From Gammaproteobacteria bacterium (GTDB lineage Bacteria; Pseudomonadota; Gammaproteobacteria; GCA-001735895), in the NCBI GenBank assembly GCA_029862005.1, contig JAOTYD010000001.1, positions 124,001-188,000 of the forward strand: a stretch of 64,000 bases of DNA, given 5' to 3'. The notes beneath the pieces were generated by a model. That model did no database searches. It was given only the letters and a program-made list of their open reading frames with translations, and was not told where the DNA came from. The translations under genes and the position numbers were made by a program. This document shows positions 37,795 to 46,285 of this stretch, one piece after another. The stretch's first letter is position 1; each line of letters opens with the position of its first letter.

Positions 37795-38958
37795 ATGATG
37801 AATTTGAAGCGCTATATTCCAGACCACGCAGTGACGACAGTACCGGCGCTCGCGCTATTGGTTGCGCTGTACTACTTCCTGTCACCCGACGATCCCGCGG
37901 ATAGTGGAATCGAGTCCACTTCGAGTGTCCCCGCTTATTACGATCACTGGCAGCGTGGCACCGAAGTCGACGAGTTTGACATCGATGCCGAACTGTCGCG
38001 GCTCGAACTCGATGATGTCAAACGTGACCGCTTGATTCGCGATTTATTGCACCAGGGGAAATTCAAGCAGGCACGCACCCAGTTACTTGAAGTGGCAGCA
38101 GCGTCGATATTGCAGGATGATCAAACCCGGTTGGGCGATACCCTGCAGTTACTCGGTGAAGTCGCGATCAATCAGCAGGAATTATCGACCGCCGAGATTT
38201 ATCTGCAGGAAGCGCTTTACCTGGCCATGTCGCAAGATAATGTTGTCGGTACCGCGCGCTGTTACCAGTTACTTGGACAATTGAATATCCGTGCACGCGA
38301 ATTGGCGCGACGCGCAGCCAACACCTATGACGAGCTTTGGCAGGCGCGTAACTCGATAGCGCGCGGGTTCTACCACGGAGTAAACGAAAATCTGCAACAG
38401 GTCATTCAGGATAACCTTGAAATCAAGCGCTTCGGTGCCGCTGCCGATGCCTGGGAAGCACTGGCTTCGCTACACGACAAGGTTCACGATGACTACCAGG
38501 CGCAACAGGCACGTATCGAAGCGGCCAGGTTGTTTGCCTCAACCGGTCAAATGAGCCATGTGCACCGTTTGATGGACGGTCTGGATCGCAGTTTGATTAG
38601 TGATGCCGATTTGGGTGATATCGAGAACGAAATCGAGGGTTTGTTCCAGCAACACCAGCAGGACCTGATAAAAACCTCGCAGGCGCGTGATTACCAGATG
38701 CTCTATCATCACTACCTGCGCATAGGCCAGCTTGAGCGCGCCTGGAAGTTCAGAATCAAGTCCAGCGAAACTCTCGCCAATACCAGTGACCGTTCGATGT
38801 ATCAGCGCCAGGCCGATGTTATCGCGGTGCTTTACAATTCTAATTTCGCGATGGACAGGGCCAAGCGCTATCTCGACCAGGCCGGCAAAATTTACGATGA
38901 CAGTGACTTGCCAGATGGGCTCGAAAAAACCCGGGAAATGGAAGCGCTGATCTATTAG
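37795..38958 (+). CDS. Membrane-anchored TPR-like protein of unknown function
   Basis: 387 residues. One N-terminal hydrophobic segment (VPALALLVALYYFL) anchors or exports it, and the rest is helical with several tetratricopeptide-like pairs (for example LGDTLQLLGEVAINQQELS, TAEIYLQEALYLAM). I do not recognise a specific family. It is 15 bases upstream of the flavin reductase gene and so likely cotranscribed with it. TPR arrays usually mediate protein contacts. Confidence 0.75.
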   Translation: MMNLKRYIPDHAVTTVPALALLVALYYFLSPDDPADSGIESTSSVPAYYDHWQRGTEVDEFDIDAELSRLELDDVKRDRLIRDLLHQGKFKQARTQLLEVAAASILQDDQTRLGDTLQLLGEVAINQQELSTAEIYLQEALYLAMSQDNVVGTARCYQLLGQLNIRARELARRAANTYDELWQARNSIARGFYHGVNENLQQVIQDNLEIKRFGAAADAWEALASLHDKVHDDYQAQQARIEAARLFASTGQMSHVHRLMDGLDRSLISDADLGDIENEIEGLFQQHQQDLIKTSQARDYQMLYHHYLRIGQLERAWKFRIKSSETLANTSDRSMYQRQADVIAVLYNSNFAMDRAKRYLDQAGKIYDDSDLPDGLEKTREMEALIY

Positions 38959-38973
38959 CCGGAACTCCACCGT

Positions 38974-39915
38974 ATGACCAATAATCAAGAAGCCGAAATC
39001 GACGCCCGTGATCTGCGATGCGCATTCGGACATTTCGCCACGGGCGTTACCGTGGTAACTACGCTTGATACAACCGGCGCTCCCTGTGGTTTCACCGCCA
39101 ATTCGTTCACCTCAGTTTCCATTGATCCACCCCTGCTATTGGTCAATATAGCGAGGTCAGCCTACGGATGTGATGCATTCACCGGGTCGCACGGATTTGC
39201 CGTCAACATTCTTGCCGCCAACCAGCGCGACCTGTCGAATCGCTTTGCGAGGGCGGGTACCGATAAATTCGCCAACCAGGATTGGCATGCCGAGATTACC
39301 GGTTCGCCGATAATCGAAGGAGTTGTAGCCTGGTTTGATTGTGAGCATTTCGAGCAGGTCGAGGCGGGCGATCACATCATTTTGATTGGCAGGGTGTTGC
39401 AGTACGCTTATAACACGCATGCGCCGCTCGGTTTTTGTCGCGGCGCCTATGTTTCATTCGGCATGACACCGGGCATGCTGCAGCTGGTTTCATCTCCGGG
39501 TAGTCTGCGGGTTGGCGCCATCATAGAGTCCAACGGTAAGATATTGCTGGAGCGCAATCATGAAACCGGTCAGTTACACCTGCCCGCGTCTGAATCGGTA
39601 GGCGATGTCGCAACGCCCGGCAGCCTGCTCGCCAAGCTCGCTTCTGCAGGCATCGAGGTTGATTTACCGTTTATCTATGCGGCTTACCATGAAGATTCAC
39701 AGCGCTTTGTTTATTACCTCGGCGAATTGTTATCGATAGATGATGCGGTTGAAACCAGCACCATGTGTTTTTACGAGTTTGATAACATCACCTGGGAGGA
39801 AATTAGCGATAGCGCGATTATCGCGATGCTCGAACGTTTTATCCGTGAAAAGAGGCTCGGGAACTACAGTATTTATATCGGCGATCGAGCACAGGGTGAG
39901 GTTCACCCCGCTTAA
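38974..39915 (+). CDS. Flavin reductase-like protein fused to a NUDIX-like C-terminal domain
   Basis: 313 residues. Residues 1-165 form a flavin reductase (HpaC-like) domain: FATGVTVVTTLD, GFTANSFTSVSIDPPLLLVNI, and GDHIILIGRV. After a hinge near 175, residues 183-300 (VGAIIESNGKILLERN...YYLGELLSIDD) look like a NUDIX fold, but the canonical GX5EX7REUXEEXGU box is not intact, so hydrolase activity is doubtful. Such reductases supply reduced FMN to monooxygenases. No two-component partner is adjacent. Confidence 0.8.
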   Translation: MTNNQEAEIDARDLRCAFGHFATGVTVVTTLDTTGAPCGFTANSFTSVSIDPPLLLVNIARSAYGCDAFTGSHGFAVNILAANQRDLSNRFARAGTDKFANQDWHAEITGSPIIEGVVAWFDCEHFEQVEAGDHIILIGRVLQYAYNTHAPLGFCRGAYVSFGMTPGMLQLVSSPGSLRVGAIIESNGKILLERNHETGQLHLPASESVGDVATPGSLLAKLASAGIEVDLPFIYAAYHEDSQRFVYYLGELLSIDDAVETSTMCFYEFDNITWEEISDSAIIAMLERFIREKRLGNYSIYIGDRAQGEVHPA

Positions 39916-40030
39916 CCCGGTTTGAGTCTCTAAAATATATAGCGTGTTGTGCAGAAAACTAACTAATAATCAACAATATCCGCACCCCCTGGCAGTGTCG
40001 CGTTAAGGCAATGTGAAGTCGCTGCAGTGT

Positions 40031-40075
40031 TAGCTCAACTGCCAGTTAGAACCTATTCTCAGTAGCTTAACTGCC
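40031..40075 (+). promoter_or_regulatory. Direct repeats upstream of the corrinoid operon
   Basis: TAGCTCAACTGCC (40031-40043) and TAGCTTAACTGCC (40063-40075) match at 12 of 13 positions and are offset by 32 bases, about three helical turns. A third partial repeat, GCAGTGT at 39992 and 40024, has the same 32-base offset. Direct repeats on one face of the helix fit an AraC-family activator such as the GlxA-like proteins nearby. Confidence 0.55.
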
Positions 40076-40111
40076 TGCCTGGGCGGTTATTGAACGCGTG
40101 AGGTTTTTTTA

Positions 40112-40825
40112 ATGACAGATTACGATGACGACGACTACGACGAAGAAGACGATCTCGATTTAAGCACTCTGCCCGATGATGAACTGGTCGAGCAAATGCA
40201 TGACGATTTGTACAACGGCCTCAAGGAAGAAATAGCCGAGGGTACCGAGATTCTGCTCGAACGTGGTTGGGATGCCAACAAGGTTTTGAACGAAGCCCTG
40301 GTTGCGGGTATGACGATCGTCGGCATCGACTTCCGTGACGGCATTTTGTTCGTGCCGGAAGTCTTGATGTCAGCCAACGCGATGAAAGCCGGTATGGCGC
40401 TCCTCAAGCCTCTGCTGTCGCAATCGGACGAACCCACCGCCGGTAAGATGGTCATCGGTACTGTCAAGGGCGATATCCACGACATCGGAAAAAACCTGGT
40501 ATGCATGATGATGGAAGGTGCCGGCTTCGAGGTTGTCGATCTGGGCATCAATACGCCGGTTGAAGATTACCTGGCCGCGCTCGAGGAGCATAAGCCCGAG
40601 ATTCTCGGCATGTCGGCACTGTTGACTACTACCATGCCTTACATGAAAGTCGTCATCGATACCATGAAGGAGCAGGGAATCCGTGATGATTACATCATCC
40701 TCGTGGGTGGCGCGCCACTGAACCAGGAATTCGGTGAAGCCATCGGTGCCGATGCCTACTGTCGTGATGCAGCGGTTGCGGCCGATACCGCCAAGCAGCT
40801 CGTTGCCGAAAAGCGGGCCGGCTAG
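40112..40825 (+). CDS. Corrinoid (B12-binding) methyl-carrier protein with acidic N-terminal tail
   Basis: 237 residues. Residues 1-17 are almost entirely acidic (11 of 17 are Asp/Glu). A four-helix cap follows (about 20-105), then the Rossmann B12-binding domain with the base-off motif GDIHDIGKNL (Asp121, His123), and later SALLTTTMPYM and ILVGGAPL. It matches MtgC/MtbC/MtaC-type carriers and MetH modules 2-3. It shuttles methyl groups between donor and acceptor methyltransferases. First gene of a seven-gene operon. The acidic tail is not part of the fold and is unusual. Confidence 0.93.
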   Translation: MTDYDDDDYDEEDDLDLSTLPDDELVEQMHDDLYNGLKEEIAEGTEILLERGWDANKVLNEALVAGMTIVGIDFRDGILFVPEVLMSANAMKAGMALLKPLLSQSDEPTAGKMVIGTVKGDIHDIGKNLVCMMMEGAGFEVVDLGINTPVEDYLAALEEHKPEILGMSALLTTTMPYMKVVIDTMKEQGIRDDYIILVGGAPLNQEFGEAIGADAYCRDAAVAADTAKQLVAEKRAG

Positions 40826-40861
40826 GGGCGTCGGGCCAGGCTGCCGGAGTGTTAGCGCGGG

Positions 40862-41476
40862 ATGAAAAAATCAGACTCGATACTGGTAATCACCTGTGCT
40901 GCGATCGCGCGCGAAGTCAATGAAATAAAGAAACTCGGGCAGTGGTCGCAAATGGATCTGCAGGCTATCACCGCCGACCTGCATGCCCGACCCGAAAAAA
41001 TCCCGGCCGCGGTTGCCGACAAGATTGACCGTGCGCGCGACCAGTATGACCATATATTTGTTGCCTATGGTGATTGCGGAACCAGCGGCGAACTCGACCG
41101 GGTGCTTGAGGCGAAGGGTGTCAAGCGTTTGCCGGGCGCGCACTGTTACGATTTTCTTGCCGGACGCAAAAACTACGAGCAAATGCAGGAACAGGAACCA
41201 GGCACTTTTTACCTGACCGACTTCCTGGCGCAGCATTTTCAACGTTTGGTGATCGAGATACTGGGCATCGATCGCCATCCCGAATTACTGGAGATGTACT
41301 TCGGCAATTACACGCGCCTGGTTTACCTGGCGCAGACGGATTCGGGCGAGTTGACGAAGCTGGCGCGCGCTGCGGCCGATCAGCTGGGTTTGCGTTTCGA
41401 GCGCAAGTTCACCGGCATGGGTGAAATGGTGCCGGAACTGGATGCGGCGATGCAGGAGGCAATGTGGGGCAGATAA
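40862..41476 (+). CDS. DUF1638 family protein
   Basis: 204 residues beginning KKSDSILVITCAAIAREV. Features of DUF1638 are ITCAAIA, FVAYGDCGTSGEL and CYDFLAGR. The biochemical role is not established. It sits between the corrinoid protein and the small basic protein, and overlaps the latter by 13 bases, which ties it to corrinoid methyl transfer. Conserved cysteines (ITC, GDCG, HCYD) could bind metal or cobalamin, which is a guess. Confidence 0.85.
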   Translation: MKKSDSILVITCAAIAREVNEIKKLGQWSQMDLQAITADLHARPEKIPAAVADKIDRARDQYDHIFVAYGDCGTSGELDRVLEAKGVKRLPGAHCYDFLAGRKNYEQMQEQEPGTFYLTDFLAQHFQRLVIEILGIDRHPELLEMYFGNYTRLVYLAQTDSGELTKLARAAADQLGLRFERKFTGMGEMVPELDAAMQEAMWGR

Positions 41477-41778
41477 AAATTGTCTACTGGCGCGATATTC
41501 CCGGACAGGTCGTGGTTCGTGAAGGACGACGCAGTAAGCGGTTGCGGCTGCCGCTGCGATTCATGAAAGCGATCGAGCGCGCCGGGTATCGTCTCAGGAA
41601 AAAACAGCAGGATGCATTATTCGAGCCCTGGCACGATGTTACCCAGTCTTTTGAAGGTGACATCAATGAGCAGGCAGCGCAATTGGTACGACAGCTGGAG
41701 GAACGTTACACGGATGACGTTCTGGAAACTTTAATTCGAGCCAGCGGCGTTGACGAAACCCGTAGCCGAAACGCATGA
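41464..41778 (+). CDS. Small 'virulence factor' family protein of the corrinoid operon
   Basis: 104 residues from GTG 41464, inside the end of the DUF1638 gene. The start KIVYWRDIPGQVVVREG is the mark of the family named 'virulence factor' in databases, a name without mechanistic basis here. The protein is strongly basic in the middle (REGRRSKRLRL, GYRLRKKQQ). Its place in a methyl-transfer operon suggests an accessory role, perhaps contact with the acidic corrinoid protein. Confidence 0.78.
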   Translation: MGQIKIVYWRDIPGQVVVREGRRSKRLRLPLRFMKAIERAGYRLRKKQQDALFEPWHDVTQSFEGDINEQAAQLVRQLEERYTDDVLETLIRASGVDETRSRNA

Positions 41779-41790
41779 TCGGAGTAATCC

Positions 41791-42261
41791 TTGTATAGAT
41801 TTCGTCAATGGTCGGTTAAGCATTCGAGAAAACTGGAAGCGGTTTATCGAAACTTTGAACCGGTTTTGATCAAGCTGCACCCGATATTCAAGACGCTTGG
41901 TTACGGGCGGCTTGAGAAACCGGTGCGTGTCCTCGAGAAAACGGTAAAGGGATTAATGTTCGATTGCCAGATGTGCGGTAAATGCGCGCTTAGCGCCACC
42001 GGCATGTCCTGTCCGATGAACTGCCCGAAATCGATTCGTAATGGTCCCTGTGGTGGTGTGAGGCTCAATGGTCACTGTGAAATCAAACCCGAAATGCGCT
42101 GTGTCTGGGTAGATGCCTGGCAGGGCAGTAAGCAAATGCGGGATTCGCAGGCAATCCAGCAGGTGCAGATACCCGTCAACCATTTGCTCAAAGGCAGTTC
42201 GTCGTGGTTGCGCGTGGTACGCGACGTGTATGACGCACGTGAAAAAGAGACCGTCCAATGA
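41791..42261 (+). CDS. Methylenetetrahydrofolate reductase C-terminal (zinc-finger-like) domain protein
   Basis: 156 residues, TTG start at 41791 with GGAG upstream. A cysteine-rich stretch CQMCGKCALSATGMSCPMNCPKS...NGPCGG and a later Cys pattern match the MTHFR_C (DUF2229-like cysteine) domain that accompanies MetF-type reductases in corrinoid-using bacteria. It overlaps metF by four bases (ATGA). It probably brings an iron-sulfur or zinc site to MetF for electron transfer. Confidence 0.83.
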   Translation: MYRFRQWSVKHSRKLEAVYRNFEPVLIKLHPIFKTLGYGRLEKPVRVLEKTVKGLMFDCQMCGKCALSATGMSCPMNCPKSIRNGPCGGVRLNGHCEIKPEMRCVWVDAWQGSKQMRDSQAIQQVQIPVNHLLKGSSSWLRVVRDVYDAREKETVQ

Positions 42262-43265
42262 CCGTAACTCGCGAACCGCATTCTGGAAATCCACTGCCGC
42301 AAAAAGAAGGTCATGTTTCGACCGGCCGGCTCGAGCGGGTTTTGCGTTCCGGGAAATTCGTGGTTACCGCCGAACTGGCACCACCGGATTCCGCGCTGGC
42401 CGAAGACGTTTACGAACGCGCGCGTCTGTTTGACGGGTACGTCGATGGAATGAATGCGACCGATGGGTCGGGGGCGCACTGCCATATGTCCAGTGTTGCA
42501 ATGTGTGCATTGCTCACCAATGTCGGCTACTCGCCCGTGTTGCAGATATCCTGTCGTGACAAGAATCGCATTGCGATCCAGGGAGATGTGCTCGGGGCCG
42601 CGGCGATGGGTGTTTCCAATGTCCTGTGTTTGAGCGGAGACGGGGTTCAGGTTGGCGATCATCCGGAAGCCAAGCCGGTATTCGATCTCGACAGCATGTC
42701 GCTGCTTGAAACCATTCGCATCATGCGCGACGAATCGCGCTTCCTGAGCGGCCGGTCAATTACGTCACCACCACAACTGTTTCTCGGCGCGGCGGAGAAT
42801 CCGAGCGCCCCTCCGTTTGATTTAAGGCCTTATCGGCTGGCCAAGAAGATAGCCGCGGGTGCCCAGTTTATTCAGACACAGTATGTTTTTGATATCGATC
42901 ATTTGCGTGCCTTCATGGCAAAGTCGCATGACCTCGGATTGCTCGAGCAGTGTTTCATTATTCCGGGCGTGGGACCTCTGGCCTCGGCCCGCACCGCGCT
43001 GTGGATTCGCAACAACGTACCCGGCATCCATATCCCGGATGCAATCATAAAGCGGCTCGAGGGAGCGCAGGAACCGAAGAAAGAAGGCCGCAAAATCTGC
43101 ATCGAGCTGATTCAGCAGATCAAGGAGATCGAAGGTGTCAGCGGCGTGCATGTGATGGCCTACCGCCAGGAAGAAGCGGTCGGTGAAATCATTCAACAGT
43201 CTGGCGTGCTTGATGGGCGAGTCCCGTGGTACCCGGGTTGTGAGGTTCAGTCCAATTCTGCCTGA
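42258..43265 (+). CDS. metF: Methylenetetrahydrofolate reductase (MetF family)
   Basis: 335 residues of the MTHFR TIM barrel: KFVVTAELAPPDSA, YVDGMNATDGS, NVLCLSGDG, GAQFIQTQYVFDI and the late segment FIIPGVGPLASARTA. In this operon it could make methyl-THF for methionine or run in reverse to oxidise methyl-THF from demethylation. It is coupled to the MTHFR_C protein by a four-base overlap. The 335-residue length is longer than E. coli MetF (296). Confidence 0.9.
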   Translation: MTVTREPHSGNPLPQKEGHVSTGRLERVLRSGKFVVTAELAPPDSALAEDVYERARLFDGYVDGMNATDGSGAHCHMSSVAMCALLTNVGYSPVLQISCRDKNRIAIQGDVLGAAAMGVSNVLCLSGDGVQVGDHPEAKPVFDLDSMSLLETIRIMRDESRFLSGRSITSPPQLFLGAAENPSAPPFDLRPYRLAKKIAAGAQFIQTQYVFDIDHLRAFMAKSHDLGLLEQCFIIPGVGPLASARTALWIRNNVPGIHIPDAIIKRLEGAQEPKKEGRKICIELIQQIKEIEGVSGVHVMAYRQEEAVGEIIQQSGVLDGRVPWYPGCEVQSNSA

Positions 43266-43321
43266 ATCCGGGTTCGAATCGGTTCAAGAGTCAGAGAAGT
43301 TGATATTTTGAGGATATAACA

Positions 43322-44233
43322 ATGACAGAAACGGTTGTCAGTTCAGCTACCAGAGAATTAGTGATTGGCTTTGAGCGTCCGTTCGTACTGATCGGCGAGC
43401 GCATCAATCCAACCGGCCGTAAAATCATGGCCGACGAGATGAAGAATGGCGATTACAGCCGTGTACAAAGCGATGCCCTCGCCCAGGTTGCGGCGGGCGC
43501 ACATATGCTTGACGTCAACGCTGGTATCCCGTTGGCGGACGAGCCGCGCATTCTGGCCGAATCGATACAACTGGTGCAGAGCCTTACCGACGTACCGCTC
43601 AGTATCGACTCGTCCATCATCGATGCGCTTGAAGCCGGGCTCGCCGTCTACCAGGGCAAGGCGCTGGTTAATTCGGTGACCGGTGAAGACGAGAGCCTGG
43701 AACGGGTTCTGCCGCTGGTCAAGAAGCACGGGGCCGCGGTGGTCGCAATTTCGAACGACGAAACCGGTATTTCGGAAGATATCGACGTGCGTTATAGCGT
43801 CGCCAAAAAAATTGTTGAACGTGCCGCTGATCATGGCATTGCAGCCAGCGACGTTGTGGTCGATCCGCTGGTTATGCCGATCGGCGCGATCAACAGTGCC
43901 GGACGCGAGGTGCTCAGGTTGATCCACCGCTTGCGTACCGAACTCAAGGTCAACACGACCTGTGGTGCGTCCAACGTCAGCTTCGGATTGCCCAATCGCA
44001 ATGGTTTCAACGGTGCATTTATCAGCATGGCGATCCAGGCCGGGATGACTTCGGCAATTACCAATCCGTTGCATGCCGAAGTCGTCGCAGCGAGTCTGGG
44101 CGCCGATGTCATGCTCGGTAAGGACCCGGATTGCGCACGCTGGATCAAACATTTTCGTGAGCCTGCACCCGAGGGTAGTATGGTTCGCGGAACCGGTCGT
44201 CGTGGCGGACGTCGACGGCGCTCGGTCGCCTGA
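43322..44233 (+). CDS. Methyltetrahydrofolate:corrinoid methyltransferase (pterin-binding) with Arg-rich C-terminal tail
   Basis: 303 residues, a DHPS-like barrel of the MtgA/AcsE/MetH-module family: LIGERINPTGR, HMLDVNAGIP, SIDSSIIDALEAG, ISNDETGI and TTCGASNVSFGLPNR. It moves methyl between folate and the corrinoid. The last ~15 residues (RGTGRRGGRRRRSVA) lie outside the barrel and are strongly basic. This parallels the tails of the proteins at 20266, 44264 and 47651. A 56-base gap precedes it. Confidence 0.9.
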   Translation: MTETVVSSATRELVIGFERPFVLIGERINPTGRKIMADEMKNGDYSRVQSDALAQVAAGAHMLDVNAGIPLADEPRILAESIQLVQSLTDVPLSIDSSIIDALEAGLAVYQGKALVNSVTGEDESLERVLPLVKKHGAAVVAISNDETGISEDIDVRYSVAKKIVERAADHGIAASDVVVDPLVMPIGAINSAGREVLRLIHRLRTELKVNTTCGASNVSFGLPNRNGFNGAFISMAIQAGMTSAITNPLHAEVVAASLGADVMLGKDPDCARWIKHFREPAPEGSMVRGTGRRGGRRRRSVA

Positions 44234-44263
44234 GTTGATTCTCTGAACCCGGGTTACATTACC

Positions 44264-46285
44264 TTGGAAGAAGAAGCCAGTGTTCTGTTCATGCCCTCGG
44301 GTCTGCGTGGCCAGGTGCCAATCGGGACCACGGTACTCCAGGCAGCCCAACGCCTGGGTGTTGATCTAGAATCAATTTGCGGCGGCCAGGGTAAGTGCCG
44401 CAAGTGCCAGGTGTTACCTCAGGAAGGTGAATTTTCGAAACACGGTATTGTTTCGCGCGCCGAGCATCTTTCCGGCCTCACCGAGACCGAGCTTCATCAC
44501 CAATCCAGGAAACGCCTTAAAAACGGTCGGCGCCTCGGATGTAATGCCCGTATTCTCGGTGACCTGGTGGTCGACGTCCCCGAAGAAAGCCAGCAGCACA
44601 AGCAGCATATCGCCAAGGCAGTTACCGCCTACGATATCCAGGTCTTGCCGGCTGTACGTTTGTACACCGTGACCTTGCCAGAGCCTGACATGCATTCCCC
44701 GATTTCCGATAAACGACGCCTGCAGCAGGCCCTGGTGAAAGAACATGAATTACCCGTCATGGATTGCGAACTGTCGCAACTGCGATTGCTGCAGCCCGCG
44801 CTCGCAAAAGCCGGCCGTAAGATTACCGTGGCGGTATACCAGTTCCAGCAGATAATTGGTGTCTGGCCGGGTGAAAAAAAGGAAATATTCGGGCTGGCGG
44901 TAGATCTCGGTTCGACCACAATCGCGGCGCAGCTCTGTGACTTGTATACGGGCGAAGTGGTTGCCACGGCAGACACGATGAATCCGCAAATCCGCTTCGG
45001 CGAGGATTTAATGAGTCGCGTCTCTTACGTAATGATGAATGAGGGCGGTGACACCGCGATGACGCAGGTGGTTCGGGAAGCCTTTAACCAGCTTGCCAGG
45101 CGTGCTGCCAAGTCGGCCGGCGTACAGCCCGAGGATATCCTGGACATGACCGTGGTTGCGAATCCAATCATGCACCACCTGTTTCTGGGTATCGATCCGA
45201 CGCCGTTGGGCACCGCACCCTTCACGCTGACGACCGATCAAACCCAAGTATTGCGTGCCGCCGAACTCGATATTCAGCTGCATCCGGAAACGCGCATATG
45301 CACTTTACCCTGTATTGCCGGCCACATCGGTGCCGACACTGCCGGGGTCATCCTGTCGGAACGACCAGACCTGGCCGAGGAAAACGTGTTGCTGGTTGAT
45401 GTCGGCACCAATGCCGAAATCGTGCTCGGAAATCGCCATCGCCTGCTGGCGGCATCCAGCCCGACGGGTCCTGCCTTCGAAGGTGCCCAGATAACGTCCG
45501 GGCAGCGTGCGGCTCCTGGTGCGATCGAGCGTGTCCGCATTGATCCGGGGACACTGGAACCGAGTTTTCGAGTGATCGGATGCGATGCCTGGTCCAACGA
45601 ACCTGACTTCATGGACAAGAGTGCACGGGCCGGGGTTAGTGGTATTTGCGGATCCGGCATTATTGAAGTGGTTGCGGAAATGTTCCTCGCCGGCGTCATA
45701 GATCAGGACGGCGTGATTGGACCTGTCCCGGGTAAAAACAGCGAGCGCATTGTTAAAGATGGCCGCACCTATTCATACCTGCTGCAGGATGGCGAGCGTC
45801 CGATACGCATTACCCAGAATGACGTGCGTGCGATTCAGCTTGCCAAGGCAGCGCTGCATGCCGGGACCCGCTTGTTAATCGACCACATGGGCATCGATAA
45901 GGTCGATCGCATCGGCCTGGCCGGTGCCTTTGGCAGCCATATTGATGTCAAGTACGCGATGGTGCTGGGATTGATACCGGACTGCGATCTCGACAATGTC
46001 GGGTCGGTGGGTAACGCGGCGGGTACCGGTGCGCGAATCGCGTTATTGAATTTCCCATCACGTATTGAAATCGGTGAAATTCTGCCCAAGGTGGAAAAAA
46101 TCGAAACCGCGATAGAGCCCAAATTCCAGGAGTATTTTATTGACGCGATGGCACTGCCGCACAAAACCGATGCTTACGAGGAACTCTCGAAGGTCGTAAA
46201 ACTGCCCGCGCCCAAAGCCAAGGCTGAAGGTAGCCCGGGCGACGAACGCAAGCGCCGCTCCCGTCGTCGTCGCGATCGCAATTAG
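44264..46285 (+). CDS. RACo/RamA-like corrinoid reactivating ATPase ([2Fe-2S], ASKHA) with Arg-rich tail
   Basis: 673 residues. The N-terminal ferredoxin domain has Cys39, Cys45 and Cys48 (ESICGGQGKCRKCQV) and a later Cys (RLGCNAR). The DUF4445 ASKHA ATPase follows, with VDLGSTTIAA, DVGTNAEIVLG and GLAGAFGSH. It reductively reactivates Co(II) corrinoid, as RACo in acetogens and RamA in methylamine systems do. It ends in a basic tail, RKRRSRRRRDRN. The start is a TTG at 44264; an in-frame ATG downstream (44291) is possible. Last gene of the operon; its stop overlaps the GlxA gene's stop. Confidence 0.92.
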   Translation: MEEEASVLFMPSGLRGQVPIGTTVLQAAQRLGVDLESICGGQGKCRKCQVLPQEGEFSKHGIVSRAEHLSGLTETELHHQSRKRLKNGRRLGCNARILGDLVVDVPEESQQHKQHIAKAVTAYDIQVLPAVRLYTVTLPEPDMHSPISDKRRLQQALVKEHELPVMDCELSQLRLLQPALAKAGRKITVAVYQFQQIIGVWPGEKKEIFGLAVDLGSTTIAAQLCDLYTGEVVATADTMNPQIRFGEDLMSRVSYVMMNEGGDTAMTQVVREAFNQLARRAAKSAGVQPEDILDMTVVANPIMHHLFLGIDPTPLGTAPFTLTTDQTQVLRAAELDIQLHPETRICTLPCIAGHIGADTAGVILSERPDLAEENVLLVDVGTNAEIVLGNRHRLLAASSPTGPAFEGAQITSGQRAAPGAIERVRIDPGTLEPSFRVIGCDAWSNEPDFMDKSARAGVSGICGSGIIEVVAEMFLAGVIDQDGVIGPVPGKNSERIVKDGRTYSYLLQDGERPIRITQNDVRAIQLAKAALHAGTRLLIDHMGIDKVDRIGLAGAFGSHIDVKYAMVLGLIPDCDLDNVGSVGNAAGTGARIALLNFPSRIEIGEILPKVEKIETAIEPKFQEYFIDAMALPHKTDAYEELSKVVKLPAPKAKAEGSPGDERKRRSRRRRDRN

